Source of the DNA: Amnibacterium flavum
GTDB taxonomy: Bacteria > Actinomycetota > Actinomycetes > Actinomycetales > Microbacteriaceae
Assembly (NCBI RefSeq): GCF_003097495.1
Contig: NZ_QEOP01000001.1
Coordinates: 620,001-684,000 of the forward strand
Direction: 5' to 3'
Length of the DNA stretch: 64,000 nt
Below the pieces are notes generated by a model. The model worked only from the letters and a program-made list of their open reading frames with translations. It made no database searches and was not told where the DNA came from. Position 1 is the first letter of the stretch; each line of letters starts with the position of its first letter. Shown here in pieces: positions 30,062-38,788 of the stretch. A program made the position numbers and the translations under genes.

Positions 30062-30592
30062 TTACCGCCGCAACTCGAAGCTCGTCGCGCCGACCTTGAC
30101 CGGGGTGTTCATGGGCACCTGCGTCGGCACGGCGACGCGCTTGCCGTCGAGGAACGTGCCGTTCGTCGAGTCGAGGTCCTGGATGACCCACTCGTCGCCC
30201 CAGAGGAGCAGCCGAGCGTGGTGGGTGGAGGTGTAGTCGTCGCGGATCTGGAATCCCGATTCGCTCGAGCGTCCGATGGTGAGCGGCTCGGTCCCGAGAG
30301 GGATCTCGAGACCCGACTTGGGTCCGGAGGTGATGACGAGGCGACTCGCCGTCTTGGTGGTCGCCATCGGTTTGGCGCCTTGGACGGTCTGCGGGGTCCC
30401 TGTCGGCAGGGACTGCACCGCCGGGGGAGTGTGCACCGGGGCGGAGGGCGCGGCGAACGCGGGCTGCTCCTGCAGTTTGCGGACGCGGCTGCCGAACAGG
30501 TCGGATCGCAGCGCGTAGACGACGGCGAAGACGAACGCCCAGAGGAGGGCGAGGAATGCGATGCGGAGGATCAGGAGGGTGAGTGCGCTCAT
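30062..30592 (-). CDS. fhaB: FHA domain protein FhaB (FipA)
   Basis: This 176-residue protein has an N-terminal transmembrane segment (about 4-28) and a C-terminal FHA domain (about 85-170) with GRSSESG, STHHARL and STNGTFLDG motifs for phosphothreonine binding. In mycobacteria FhaB/FipA links the kinases to division. The ATG overlaps the fhaA stop (ATGA). Confidence 0.93.
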   Translation of the reverse strand: MSALTLLILRIAFLALLWAFVFAVVYALRSDLFGSRVRKLQEQPAFAAPSAPVHTPPAVQSLPTGTPQTVQGAKPMATTKTASRLVITSGPKSGLEIPLGTEPLTIGRSSESGFQIRDDYTSTHHARLLLWGDEWVIQDLDSTNGTFLDGKRVAVPTQVPMNTPVKVGATSFELRR

Positions 30593-31335
30593 CGGCCCGC
30601 CCAGAAGTTGCCGAGGTCGCCGCCACCCCGCGAAGCGCTGTCGGGGCGCGCTGCCATCCCGTCGGTCCCGTCGCTCTGCGGCAGAACACGGAAGACGATG
30701 CGGGTGCGCCCGATCTGGACGACCGAGTCGGGAGCGAGCAGCGCCTTCGACACCCGCTCGCCGTTGAGGGTCGTGCCGTTGGTCGAGCCGAGGTCGTTCA
30801 CCTGAGCCCGGTTGCCGTCCCACACGATCTCCACGTGCTTGCGACTGGTGCCGGTGTCGTCGATGGTGATGTCGGCGTCGGACCCGCGGCCGATGATGGT
30901 GCGGGACTGGGTGATCGGGTACCGCTTGCCCGCCACCTCGAGCACGGGCTGCCAGGTGACGTGACCCTGGCTGGTGCTGGAGTCGACCTGGACGAGACCG
31001 GCGGTGATCGAGTCGTCTTCGGTGAGGGTGATGCTGACGGTGCCGGCGAACTGATAGTTCTGCGATTTCGCGTACTGCTGCACCAGAGCGGTGAGCTCGT
31101 CGATGAGGTTCGGGCCGAGCGTGGACATGCGGGAGAAGTCGGAGGGCGCGAGTCGCACGACGAAGCGGTTGGGAGCGAGGATGCGCTCGCGCGACACAAC
31201 TGCGGCGCGGGTATCGAGCTCTTTTCTGAGCGCTGCGGTGATCTCGAGCGGTTGCAGACCCGACTTGAACGTCTTCGCGAAGGCACCATTGACCGCGCGC
31301 TCGAGACCTCTTTCGAAGCTGTCGAGAATGCCCAC
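30589..31335 (-). CDS. fhaA: FHA domain protein FhaA (DUF3662 + FHA)
   Basis: This 248-residue protein begins MGILDSFERGLERAVNGAFA, the start of the DUF3662 domain, and ends with an FHA domain containing IGRGSDADI, TSRKHVEIV and STNGTTLNG. FhaA is the first gene of the operon and binds phosphorylated partners such as MviN in mycobacteria. The middle linker is short compared with mycobacterial FhaA (about 500 residues). Confidence 0.93.
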   Translation of the reverse strand: MGILDSFERGLERAVNGAFAKTFKSGLQPLEITAALRKELDTRAAVVSRERILAPNRFVVRLAPSDFSRMSTLGPNLIDELTALVQQYAKSQNYQFAGTVSITLTEDDSITAGLVQVDSSTSQGHVTWQPVLEVAGKRYPITQSRTIIGRGSDADITIDDTGTSRKHVEIVWDGNRAQVNDLGSTNGTTLNGERVSKALLAPDSVVQIGRTRIVFRVLPQSDGTDGMAARPDSASRGGGDLGNFWAGR

Positions 31336-31508
31336 AGTCAGCGGCCTTCCGTTTTTCGAGCGCGCAAAACGCGGCGCATGGCTATCGGAATGCTAGCCGC
31401 CCCGCCTGTCAGCCCCGTGTTGACGGGCCGGAACCACACCCGAAAGGGTAAATCGTGGCCAGAAGCGCTGTGGTAATCTCGTTCGTCGGCGTGCAAGCGC
31501 CGTGGTGA

Positions 31509-31595
31509 GCGCGAGTGGCGGAATAGGCAGACGCGCACGGTTCAGGTCCGTGTGCCCGTGAGGGCGTGGGGGTTCAACTCCCCCCTCGCGCACCA
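31509..31595 (+). tRNA. tRNA-Leu (CAG anticodon)
   Basis: The acceptor stem GCGCGAG pairs with CTCGCGC. The anticodon stem CACGG/CCGTG has loop TTCAGGT, giving CAG. A variable arm (TGCCCGTGAGGGCGT region) and the T arm GGGGGTTCAACTCCCCC are present. CCA at 31593-31595 is encoded. The gene is divergent from fhaA across a 173-bp spacer that shows no other gene. Confidence 0.96.
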
Positions 31596-31715
31596 GAGAA
31601 GAACGAATACGAACGGCCGAGACGATGCGTCTCGGCCGTTCGTCGTCTGCGGCTCCGGCAGGTGATCGGGGTGGATGCTCGGACCACGCTCGCCCACGGA
31701 TGGCACAGTGGGGGC

Positions 31716-32695
31716 ATGCGCGCCATCGTGATCTCCCACCCTGGAGGACCTGAGGTCCTCGTCGTCGATGAAGTGGACGAGCCCGTCCCCGGGCCTCGCG
31801 AGGTCATCGTCGATGTCGCCGCCGCAGGCGTCAACCGGGCGGACGTGTCCCAGCGACAGGGCGCCTACCCTGCGCCCGAAGGTGCACCCGACTGGCCGGG
31901 TCTCGAGGTGTCCGGCACTGTCGTCGCGACCGGTGAGCAGGTCTCGCGGATCCGGGTGGGCGACTACGTCGTCGCCCTTCTGAGCGGGGGCGGTACGCCG
32001 ATCGGGTCGCCGTCGATGAAGGACTGGTGCTTCGCGCTCCCAGCGGTGTCGACCTCGTCCTCGCCGCCGGGTTGCCGGAGGCGGTCGCGACCGTGTGGAG
32101 CAACGTCTTCCTGGCCGGTGGGCTTCAGTCCGGCGAGACGCTGCTCGTGCACGGCGGTACGAGCGGGATCGGGTCCATCGCCATTCAGCTCGCCGTCGCT
32201 CGCGGCGCCACCGTCTTCGCGACCGCCGGCACCGACGAGAAGGTCGCGTTCTGCGAGGGCCTCGGCGCGACTCGTGGAATCAACTATCGCGACGAGGACT
32301 TCGTCGCGGTCGTGAAAGAGGCGACGGGTGGGCGTGGGGTGGATGTGATCCTCGATCCGATCGCCGGGTCGTATCTCACTCGCGATGTGGAGGCGCTCGC
32401 CGTCGGCGGTCGGATCATGGTCATCGCGACACAGGGTGGACGCGAGGCGACTCTCGATGTCGGCCTGCTCATGCGCAAACGCGCACGGATCTGGGGAACG
32501 ACCCTGCGGGCGCGGCCGCTGCAGGAGCGCCGAGACATCATGGCGTCGGTGGGCGAGCAGGTATGGCCGCTCATCGAGGACGGCACGGTGCGGGTGATCC
32601 TCGATTCGGTCTTCCCGCTGGAATTCGCCAAGAACGCCCATGCGCGCATGGAGTCGGGCGCTCACGCGGGCAAGATCCTCCTCGCGGTGCGCTGA
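31716..32695 (+). pseudogene. Zinc-type/quinone oxidoreductase (MDR family), frameshifted
   Basis: Two overlapping frames together make one complete medium-chain quinone oxidoreductase of about 326 residues. The first frame runs from MRAIVISHPGGPEVL to about ALLSGGG. Homology then continues in another frame as YADRV, VLRAPSGVD and LAAGLPEAVATVWSNVF, with the NADPH loop HGGTSGIGSIA. The switch lies at about 31984-31994 in a G-rich run, consistent with loss of one base. The full span is 980 bases, one short of a multiple of three. It may be a true pseudogene or a sequencing error in the G-run. Confidence 0.85.
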
Positions 32696-32726
32696 CGGGT
32701 CGCCGCGACCCACTCCGCCGCGAACG

Positions 32727-33086
32727 CTAGGCGATCGTCGCCAGGGGTGGACGGAGAACCTTCTCCATCGATTTCCCGCGCGCGAGCTCGTCCACCAGCT
32801 TGTCGAGGTAGCGGATCTTCTGCATCAGCGGATCCTCGATATCCTCCACCCGGATCCCGCAGATCACGCCCGTGATGAGAGTCGCGGACGGGTTGAGCCG
32901 CGCCTCGGCGAAGAACCGCTCGAAGGAGGTCCCGGTGTCGAGGTGCTGCTGCAGTGTCCCCCGGTCGAAGCCCGTCAGCCACTCGATCACCTCATCGAGC
33001 TCGGCCTGCGACCGCCCCTTCCTCTCCAGTTTCGCGAGGTAGAGGGGATAGACCGCAGCGAAGCTCGTCGTGAAGATCCGGCTCAT
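32727..33086 (-). CDS. DUF2200 family protein
   Basis: This 119-residue protein begins MSRIFTTSFAAVYPLYLAKL, the family hallmark. Conserved pieces include LDEVIEWLTGF, FFAEARLNP and GVICGIRVEDIEDPLMQKIR. No catalytic motif or membrane segment is obvious. DUF2200 proteins are small cytoplasmic proteins of unknown function. It is convergent with the oxidoreductase pseudogene. The longer upstream frame is rejected because the family start is at 33086. Confidence 0.88.
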   Translation of the reverse strand: MSRIFTTSFAAVYPLYLAKLERKGRSQAELDEVIEWLTGFDRGTLQQHLDTGTSFERFFAEARLNPSATLITGVICGIRVEDIEDPLMQKIRYLDKLVDELARGKSMEKVLRPPLATIA

Positions 33087-33296
33087 GACAGAAGGGTAGC
33101 CGCGAGGGCGCGGACGCTGAAGAGTCTCCCTACTCACTCCGGGTGGCCGTCGCCGGCTGGTGCTCGACGGTCCTCATGTCGGTTTCGTCGTGGCCGTAGT
33201 GGGGGTTTCCTCAGTTTTCTCTGGAACGGTTATCAATATGGACGGCTGTCATAGACCCTCGCCGCCCCTCTTCTACGTCGCCGATGGGAGGGAGCG

Positions 33297-34625
33297 GTGA
33301 TCGACCAGGACACCTGGCTGAACCTGGCCCTCGTCGTCGTGTTCGTTCTGATCGGCGGAGTCTTCGCCGCCACGGAGATCGCCCTCGTCTCGCTGCGCGA
33401 GTCGCAGCTGCGGCAACTCGAGAAGCGGAGCGCTCGCGGGGCGAAGGTCGCCTCGCTGGCGAGGGATCCCAACAGGTTCCTCGCCGCTGTGCAGATCGGT
33501 GTCACGGTCGCGGGGTTCTTCTCCGCCGCGTACGGCGCATCGACCATCGCGCCGGACATCGCTCCGCTGTTCGAGAGCGTCGGCCTCCCTCCGGCCGTCG
33601 CGTCGACGGTCGCCCTCGTCGTGATGACACTGGTGATCGCCTATCTCTCGCTCGTCCTCGGTGAGCTCGTCCCCAAGCGCCTCGCGCTGCAGCGTGCCGA
33701 AGGGTTCGCCGTGGTGGCGGCTCCGGTGCTCGACGGTTTCGCGGTCGCGATGCGCCCCGTCATCTGGGTGCTGTCGAAGAGCACCAACGGGCTCGTGCGA
33801 CTGCTCGGCGGCGATCCGCAGGCGCGCAGCGAGAACATGTCGGAGGAGGAGCTCCGCGACCTGGTCGCCGAACACGAGACGCTCGACGACGAGGCGCGCC
33901 GCATCGTGGCCGATGTCTTCGACGCCGGCACCCGAACCCTGCGCGAGTCCATGCGGCCGCGTCACGAGGTGTCGTTCCTGCCGGGTGATATCAGCATCCG
34001 GGAGGCGTCGGATCGGGCACTCGACGAAGGCCATACCCGCTACCCGGTCGTCGGCGACTCCATCGACGACATCCTCGGCTTCGTGCACATGCGGGACCTC
34101 CTGCGCCGGCATCCGGATGCCGAACCCGACGCCCCTCTCCGCGCCATCACCCGCGACGTACTCGTACTCCCCGCCACGAACTCGTTGCTGACGACCCTGC
34201 CCGCGATGCGCCGCGACGGGGCGCAGATCGCGATCGTCGTCGACGAATACGGCGGGACCGCGGGGATCGTCACGCTCGAAGACCTCGTCGAAGACGTCAT
34301 CGGACAGATTCGCGACGAGTACGACGACGAGGAATTCCCACTGGCGGACGGCGACGGAGGTCCGCTCGAGATCGACGGCGGGCTCGTCATCCAGGACTTC
34401 GCCGCATCGTCGGGCATCGAGATCGTCGACGGCGATTACGAGACGGTGGCGGGATTCATCCAGAGCACACTCCAGCGGATTCCCGCGGTCGGCGACCGGG
34501 TGGCTCTGGAATCCGGGACCCTCGAGGTCGTGCGAATGGAGGGATACCGGGTCGACCGGATCCGCTTCACCCCCGATCGCGAGTCGGATTCCCGAGCCGA
34601 GGCTGCGGGCAGCGGCGGAATCTGA
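33297..34625 (+). CDS. CNNM/CorC-type membrane protein with CBS domains
   Basis: This 442-residue protein has an N-terminal DUF21/CNNM membrane domain (three or four helices within about 8-150). A CBS pair (about 205-330) has RYPVV and IVVDEYGGTAGIVTLEDLVED, and a C-terminal CorC_HlyC domain covers about 345-430. Such proteins are linked to Mg2+/Co2+ export or homeostasis, and older annotation calls them hemolysins. The start is GTG at 33297 after GGGAGGGAG. The next gene is a manganese exporter, suggesting a metal theme. Confidence 0.9.
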   Translation: MIDQDTWLNLALVVVFVLIGGVFAATEIALVSLRESQLRQLEKRSARGAKVASLARDPNRFLAAVQIGVTVAGFFSAAYGASTIAPDIAPLFESVGLPPAVASTVALVVMTLVIAYLSLVLGELVPKRLALQRAEGFAVVAAPVLDGFAVAMRPVIWVLSKSTNGLVRLLGGDPQARSENMSEEELRDLVAEHETLDDEARRIVADVFDAGTRTLRESMRPRHEVSFLPGDISIREASDRALDEGHTRYPVVGDSIDDILGFVHMRDLLRRHPDAEPDAPLRAITRDVLVLPATNSLLTTLPAMRRDGAQIAIVVDEYGGTAGIVTLEDLVEDVIGQIRDEYDDEEFPLADGDGGPLEIDGGLVIQDFAASSGIEIVDGDYETVAGFIQSTLQRIPAVGDRVALESGTLEVVRMEGYRVDRIRFTPDRESDSRAEAAGSGGI

Positions 34626-35192
34626 TCACCAGACGCCGAGGTGCTCGAGCAGCACCTGGAGGCCGATGAAGATTAGGACGACCCCTCCGGCGAGCTCGGC
34701 AGGGCGCTGGAATCGGGCGCCGACCCGTTGCCCGATGGCGACGGCGGTGAGTGACAGGATCAGCGTCGTCGCGCCGATGAGTGCGACCGCTCCCCAGATA
34801 TCGACCTCGAGGAACGCGAACGAGATGCCGACAGCGAGGGCATCGACGCTCGTCGCGAAGGACAGGACGAGGAGCTCCCGCCAGCGGAGGCCCTGCGGCT
34901 CCGACTCGGCGCCGTCCTTCGTCGAGAACGCCTCCCACAGCATCTTGCCGCCGATCAGGACGAGCAGGCCGAACGCGATCCAGTGGTCGACGGCGGTGAT
35001 GTAGTCGGCGAAGAACGAGCCGATGGCCCAGCCGATGAGGGGCATCCCGACCTGGAATACCGCGAAGGCCGTCGCGATGATGAGCGCGTTCCGAATGAGG
35101 AGCTTCCGCATCCGAACGCCTTGGGTGAGCGCGACGGCGAAAGCATCGGCGGAAACGCCGAGGGCGACGAGTACGAGGGCAGGGAACGTCAT
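34626..35192 (-). CDS. mntP: Manganese efflux pump MntP
   Basis: This 188-residue membrane protein has six helices and a two-repeat pattern. The conserved acidic motifs are GVSADAFAVALTQG (Asp16) and ATSVDALAVGISFAFL, which bind the exported Mn2+ in the family. Its leader carries a yybP-ykoY manganese riboswitch and ends with a hairpin holding the ribosome-binding site, so Mn2+ should raise expression. It is convergent with the CNNM gene, whose stop is adjacent. Confidence 0.94.
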   Translation of the reverse strand: MTFPALVLVALGVSADAFAVALTQGVRMRKLLIRNALIIATAFAVFQVGMPLIGWAIGSFFADYITAVDHWIAFGLLVLIGGKMLWEAFSTKDGAESEPQGLRWRELLVLSFATSVDALAVGISFAFLEVDIWGAVALIGATTLILSLTAVAIGQRVGARFQRPAELAGGVVLIFIGLQVLLEHLGVW

Positions 35193-35237
35193 GCTCTGGT
35201 CCTTCGATCAGAGCCGGAGATGAGGAAGCTCTCCGGC
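35193..35237 (-). promoter_or_regulatory. Expression platform hairpins before mntP
   Basis: Two hairpins follow the aptamer. One pairs GCCGGAGA (35213-35220) with its complement at 35230-35237. The other pairs 35193-35198 with 35209-35214, holding the ribosome-binding site GAAGGA in its loop directly before the ATG. Their mutual exclusion with aptamer folding is inferred. Confidence 0.6.
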
Positions 35238-35248
35238 ATGAATGAGAT

Positions 35249-35358
35249 GCCGAAGGTCTCGCTCGCCCGAACCCGGGTGGAACACCGGACGGGGACTTCC
35301 CCGTCAGTATGTCGATGAACCGCTGGCGCTGACGCGCTGGGAGCTACTCCCCTTCGCG
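35249..35358 (-). promoter_or_regulatory. yybP-ykoY manganese riboswitch aptamer upstream of mntP
   Basis: On the minus strand the sequence starts CGAAGGGGAGTAGC and ends GAGCGAGACCTTCG. The first and last six bases pair (P1: 35351-35356 with 35251-35256), and GGGGAGTAGC and GAGCGAGACC are the conserved internal motifs of this Mn2+-sensing class. An inner stem GACGGGGA/TCCCCGTC is also clear. The location 57 bases before a manganese exporter strongly supports the call. Confidence 0.88.
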
Positions 35359-35415
35359 CTCCACGCTACCAGGCACACCTTGCCGACCAGAGGACGGACC
35401 TTGCGATCAGCTCTC

Positions 35416-35465
35416 ATTCAGCTGAATCTCAGCCCCGTGTATCACTCGGGTCTAACGTGAATCAC
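35416..35465. promoter_or_regulatory. Palindrome and 20-bp-spaced repeats between mntP and the 35498 gene
   Basis: ATTCAGCTGAAT at 35416-35427 is a perfect palindrome. GTGTATCAC (35437-35445) and GTGAATCAC (35457-35465) are direct repeats exactly 20 bp apart, i.e. two helical turns; the second is itself symmetric. They flank a possible -10 TAACGT. A regulator site is plausible but unidentified. Confidence 0.4.
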
Positions 35466-35497
35466 GACCCATCATTCACTTTCAGAAGAGGCAGCCG

Positions 35498-35869
35498 ATG
35501 AGCGAGTTGATGTCTGGGGAGACGTCGGACCTGATGTCACCCGAGAAGAACGTTCAGCGGATCATGTGGACCGGAACCATCTGGTTCGCCGCTGCTGCCG
35601 CCTCCGTGGCGGCGTTCACCGGCCTCCTGCTCGCCTCGGGGTGGCGACCCGCCCTGCTGCCGCCCGCCGACCAGATCGTCTGGTGGGTCGGAGCGTTGGT
35701 CGTCGTACTCAGTCTCGGGCTGATCGGCTGGTCGGGTTGCCCGATCCTCGAGGTGGACGTGCCGACGGCGGACCACAACAAGACGAAGACGATGCAGTTC
35801 GGCACCGCGATGTTCATCATCGGCGGGGCCATCGCCATCTTCGCCGTCCTTCTCGGTCCCGCCGCCTGA
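35498..35869 (+). CDS. Uncharacterised three-helix membrane protein
   Basis: This 123-residue protein has about three transmembrane segments (25-47, 62-80, 98-120) and a hydrophilic N-terminus. A short loop with GCPILEVDVPTADHNKTKT lies between helices two and three. No family is recognised. Several ATG codons occur near the start, and the first is used because it gives the longest frame. It is divergent from mntP across the riboswitch and repeat region, so metal-linked control is possible but unproven. Confidence 0.75.
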   Translation: MSELMSGETSDLMSPEKNVQRIMWTGTIWFAAAAASVAAFTGLLLASGWRPALLPPADQIVWWVGALVVVLSLGLIGWSGCPILEVDVPTADHNKTKTMQFGTAMFIIGGAIAIFAVLLGPAA

Positions 35870-35884
35870 GCGGTCGGCGACCGG

Positions 35885-36439
35885 TCAGCGCCAGCGCAGC
35901 TCGCGCGAGTTCAACAGCGAGCGCAAGCCGAGTTCCCGGCGCAGGCGTGCGTCGTTCAGCGCGTCCACGATGACGACCGACCCCTCGACGTGCGCGCCGG
36001 AGGAGACGACGAGCTTCTTCATCGCGAGGAGCTGACCGCCCGAGTCGGCCCAGTCGTCGACGATCAGAACGCGGCTCCCGAAAGGGATGAGCCTTCTCCG
36101 CACCGCGAGGGGCATATTCCGCCCGCGGTAGTCGGACGGTGTTCGCTCGACCACCCACTCATCACTATCGGCCAGGCGGTCGATGTCCTTCTGCGCGGCG
36201 GCGAACCCCGCTCCGGCGGCTGCCGCGACGAGGACGCCGAGCCCGAGGCCGCTTCGATCCGGACCCAGGATGAGGTCTGGTTTCGCGTCCGGGAACAGGT
36301 CCACCAGAGCGGCACCGACGTCTCGGACGATCACCGGATCATTCAGCCAGCCCGTGCGACCCGCGAACCAATATCGCTGATCGGGGTCTCCCACCCAGCG
36401 GAAAGCGGCGATGAGGCGCGCGGTCAGCTCGGTGGGCAT
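35885..36439 (-). CDS. Phosphoribosyltransferase-domain protein
   Basis: This 184-residue protein has a type I PRTase fold. The PRPP-binding loop is VLIVDDWADSGGQ (about 131-143), with a preceding beta-hairpin motif LILGPDRSGLGLGVLVA. A flexible hood region carries NDPVIVRDVGAALVDLF. The preferred base is not predictable; relatives are called adenine phosphoribosyltransferase-like or ComF-like. The ATG at 36439 is chosen from alignment with the fold, and the longer frame upstream overlaps the intergenic gap. Confidence 0.8.
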   Translation of the reverse strand: MPTELTARLIAAFRWVGDPDQRYWFAGRTGWLNDPVIVRDVGAALVDLFPDAKPDLILGPDRSGLGLGVLVAAAAGAGFAAAQKDIDRLADSDEWVVERTPSDYRGRNMPLAVRRRLIPFGSRVLIVDDWADSGGQLLAMKKLVVSSGAHVEGSVVIVDALNDARLRRELGLRSLLNSRELRWR

Positions 36440-36501
36440 CCCGACACCATGGCACGGGCGCGGAAGACGGCGCCAGTCGCCCGTGCGGGGGTGACCCGGC
36501 T

Positions 36502-37308
36502 CTATCTGTCGAGCTGGGAGTGCAGGAAAGCCACGACCCGTTCGCGTGCTGCGAGGGCCGGATGCCCCGGGTGTTCCCGCACCTCGGAGGTGAGGACGGA
36601 GTGGGCGCCCTTCGAGAACCCACCGGGGTTGCCGGGCGACGAATCGAGCTCGATGACCTCGAACGCGTCGCCGAGCTTCTTCTCGAGGGTGGCGAACCGA
36701 GCCCGGGGAACCGAGGCGTCCTCCGAGAAACGCAGCCCGATCGCGCAGAATCCGGCGGACGCCGCTCGCTCGGCGACACGGTCCAGCTCGGCGCCGGACA
36801 TGGAGGGGTCGCGCTGGCGGACCTTGCCGATCGGGAACGGTGCGGCCGGCTGGCTGGCCACCGATGCCAGGACCGAGTCGTCGACCGCGGTCGCGAGCGC
36901 GAATCCGCCCGTGAAGCACATGCCGATCACACCGACCCCGGCTCCCGGCGTCCGTGCGTTCAGGTCTGCCGCGACCGCGCGGAGGAAGTCGGTGATGGGC
37001 CGGTGGGCGTTGCTCGCGAAGGCGCGGAACTCCGCCGAGACGCAGAGCCGGAGGACGGTGCTGATCGTGTATCCGACCGTCATGTCCTTACCGGGGGTGC
37101 CGAACGGCGACGGGATGACGACCGTGAAGCCCTGATCGACCAGGTGGTCGGCGAGGCCGAGCACCTCGGGGGTGATGCCGGGGATCTCGGGGATCAGGAC
37201 GACTCCCGGCCCGGATCCCTTCTCGTAGCAGTCGTAGGTCGAACCACCGCCGGTGAAGGGCGCGCAGGCCCATCCGGCGAGAGTCGAGCGAGGTGCGGTC
37301 TCGGTCAT
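36502..37308 (-). CDS. Dienelactone hydrolase family protein
   Basis: This 268-residue alpha/beta hydrolase has the DLH nucleophile motif GMCFTGGFAL with Cys in place of Ser, the oxyanion region VLIPEIPGITPEV, and a C-terminal His in EHPGHPAL. Family members hydrolyse carboxymethylene butenolides or esters. No aromatic catabolism genes are nearby, so the substrate is unknown. The start MTETAPRSTLAGWACAPF is used. Confidence 0.85.
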   Translation of the reverse strand: MTETAPRSTLAGWACAPFTGGGSTYDCYEKGSGPGVVLIPEIPGITPEVLGLADHLVDQGFTVVIPSPFGTPGKDMTVGYTISTVLRLCVSAEFRAFASNAHRPITDFLRAVAADLNARTPGAGVGVIGMCFTGGFALATAVDDSVLASVASQPAAPFPIGKVRQRDPSMSGAELDRVAERAASAGFCAIGLRFSEDASVPRARFATLEKKLGDAFEVIELDSSPGNPGGFSKGAHSVLTSEVREHPGHPALAARERVVAFLHSQLDR

Positions 37309-37337
37309 CCGGCCAGTATGCGCTCTTGCCTCTGAGC

Positions 37338-38000
37338 TCAGACCCCGTCGAGCAGGTAGGTCTGCAGTTGCGCGGGTGTTTTCGCCACGGCGATGGCGCC
37401 GACCCACTCATCGAGGGAGCCGTAGCCCCACTCGACGGAGATGGTCGGGATGCCGTTCGCTCCCGCTCCGATCACGTCGTGGCTGCGGTCGCCGACCATC
37501 ACCGTGTTGCTGTGGTCGACGCCGAGCTCGTCGAGGTGGGCGAGCACCCACGCCACGACGTCCACCTTCTCGCTGCGGGTCTCGTCGTCACTGGCTCCGC
37601 CGATGAAGACGAAGAGGTCGTCGAGGCCGTAGTGCTTGAGGATCCGGATCGCCTGCGTCTCGGGCTTCGACGTCGCGACCGCGAGGGGGATGCCCGCCGC
37701 CTTCACGGCACGGATCACCTCGGGGACGCCCGGATACACGCTGCTGTCGAACGCGCCGTGCTCGTGGTACCTGGCGCGGTAGATGTCGAGTGCCCGGTGC
37801 CGTTCGGGGTCCTCGATACCGAGTGCGGCGAAGCCGTCCATGATCGGCGGGCCGATGAATTCGGTGAGTTCCGCGGGCGTGGGGACGGGCCGACCGAGCT
37901 GCTCGAGCGTGTGGATGAGCGACGCGGTGATGCCCGAGGCGGAGTCGGTGATCGTGCCGTCGAGATCGAACAGCACGCAGGTCCAGGGTCGGGTGGTCAC
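37338..38000 (-). CDS. gph: HAD-superfamily hydrolase, phosphoglycolate phosphatase-like
   Basis: This is a 220-residue HAD phosphatase. Motif I is LFDLDGTITDS (nucleophile Asp), motif II is AVATSKPETQA, and motif IV is VMVGDRSHDVIGA. A four-helix cap lies at about 20-90. The GTG at 38000 is preferred because AGGG lies eight bases upstream; another GTG nine bases further upstream (38009) is possible. The substrate, phosphoglycolate or another small phosphate ester, is not certain. Confidence 0.85.
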   Translation of the reverse strand: MTTRPWTCVLFDLDGTITDSASGITASLIHTLEQLGRPVPTPAELTEFIGPPIMDGFAALGIEDPERHRALDIYRARYHEHGAFDSSVYPGVPEVIRAVKAAGIPLAVATSKPETQAIRILKHYGLDDLFVFIGGASDDETRSEKVDVVAWVLAHLDELGVDHSNTVMVGDRSHDVIGAGANGIPTISVEWGYGSLDEWVGAIAVAKTPAQLQTYLLDGV

Positions 38001-38083
38001 CCGCGACACCCTATACGGCTCGAATTACAGGCTTGTTCCGCGGCGGGACGGGCCCGTTCGCGGCGAGTGGCCGGGACATCGGG

Positions 38084-38779
38084 TCAGAACAGGCGAGCGT
38101 GTGCGTCGTCCATGCCGCGCATGGCGTCGTAGTCGAGCACGAGACAGCGGATTCCCCGGTCCTGAGCCAGGGTGCGCGCCTGCGGTTTGATCTCCTGCGC
38201 CGCGAAGACACCCGTGACCGGCGACAGGTGCGGATCCCGGTTCATCAGCTCGAGGTAGCGGGTGAGCTGCTCGACCCCGTCGATGTCGCCACGGCGCTTG
38301 ATCTCGACCGCGACCGCGCGGCCCTCGCCATCGCGGGCGAGGATGTCGACCGGACCGATCGCGGTCATGTACTCCCGCCGCACCAGGGTGTGTCCCTCGC
38401 CGAGCAGCACGATCTGCTCGGCGAGCAGCTTCTGCAGGTCGGCCTCGACACCGTCCTTGACGAGGCCCGGGTCGATGCCGAGCTCGAAGCTGCTGTCGCT
38501 CTCGACCTCGTGGATCGAGACGATCAGGCGGTCGTTCGTCTTGCCCTGGGCGACCGTCCACAGCTCGGTGATCCCCGCCGCGCGCTGGTCGTCGTCGGGC
38601 TCGGACACGGTGAGTGAGCAGGGCGGGCTCATCCAGTTCAACGGCTTGTACGAGCCGCCGTCGGAGTGCACGAGAACACTGCCGTCGGCCTTCACCATGA
38701 GCAGGCGAGGAGCGAGCGGAAGGTGCGCGGTCAGACGTCCCGCGTAGTCGACGGAACAGCGGGCAACGACCAGACGCAT
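38084..38779 (-). CDS. nucS: Mismatch-specific endonuclease NucS (EndoMS)
   Basis: This 231-residue protein performs the non-canonical mismatch repair of actinobacteria that lack MutS/MutL, cutting both strands at G-T, G-G and T-T mismatches. The N-terminal domain (about 1-115) binds DNA. The C-terminal RecB-like nuclease domain has Asp145 (GPVDILARD), Glu159 and Lys161 (AVEIKRRG). The last residues [12 protein letters not shown] resemble a beta-clamp-interacting tail. Confidence 0.95.
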   Translation of the reverse strand: MRLVVARCSVDYAGRLTAHLPLAPRLLMVKADGSVLVHSDGGSYKPLNWMSPPCSLTVSEPDDDQRAAGITELWTVAQGKTNDRLIVSIHEVESDSSFELGIDPGLVKDGVEADLQKLLAEQIVLLGEGHTLVRREYMTAIGPVDILARDGEGRAVAVEIKRRGDIDGVEQLTRYLELMNRDPHLSPVTGVFAAQEIKPQARTLAQDRGIRCLVLDYDAMRGMDDAHARLF

Positions 38780-38788
38780 CCCTCGAGC

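Noticed and set aside
33087-33296. Gene or regulatory RNA in the 210-bp gap before the CNNM gene
   Set aside because: I found no coding frame with a good start and no convincing stem-loop or promoter pair; only weak -10-like TATCAA and CATAGA sequences.
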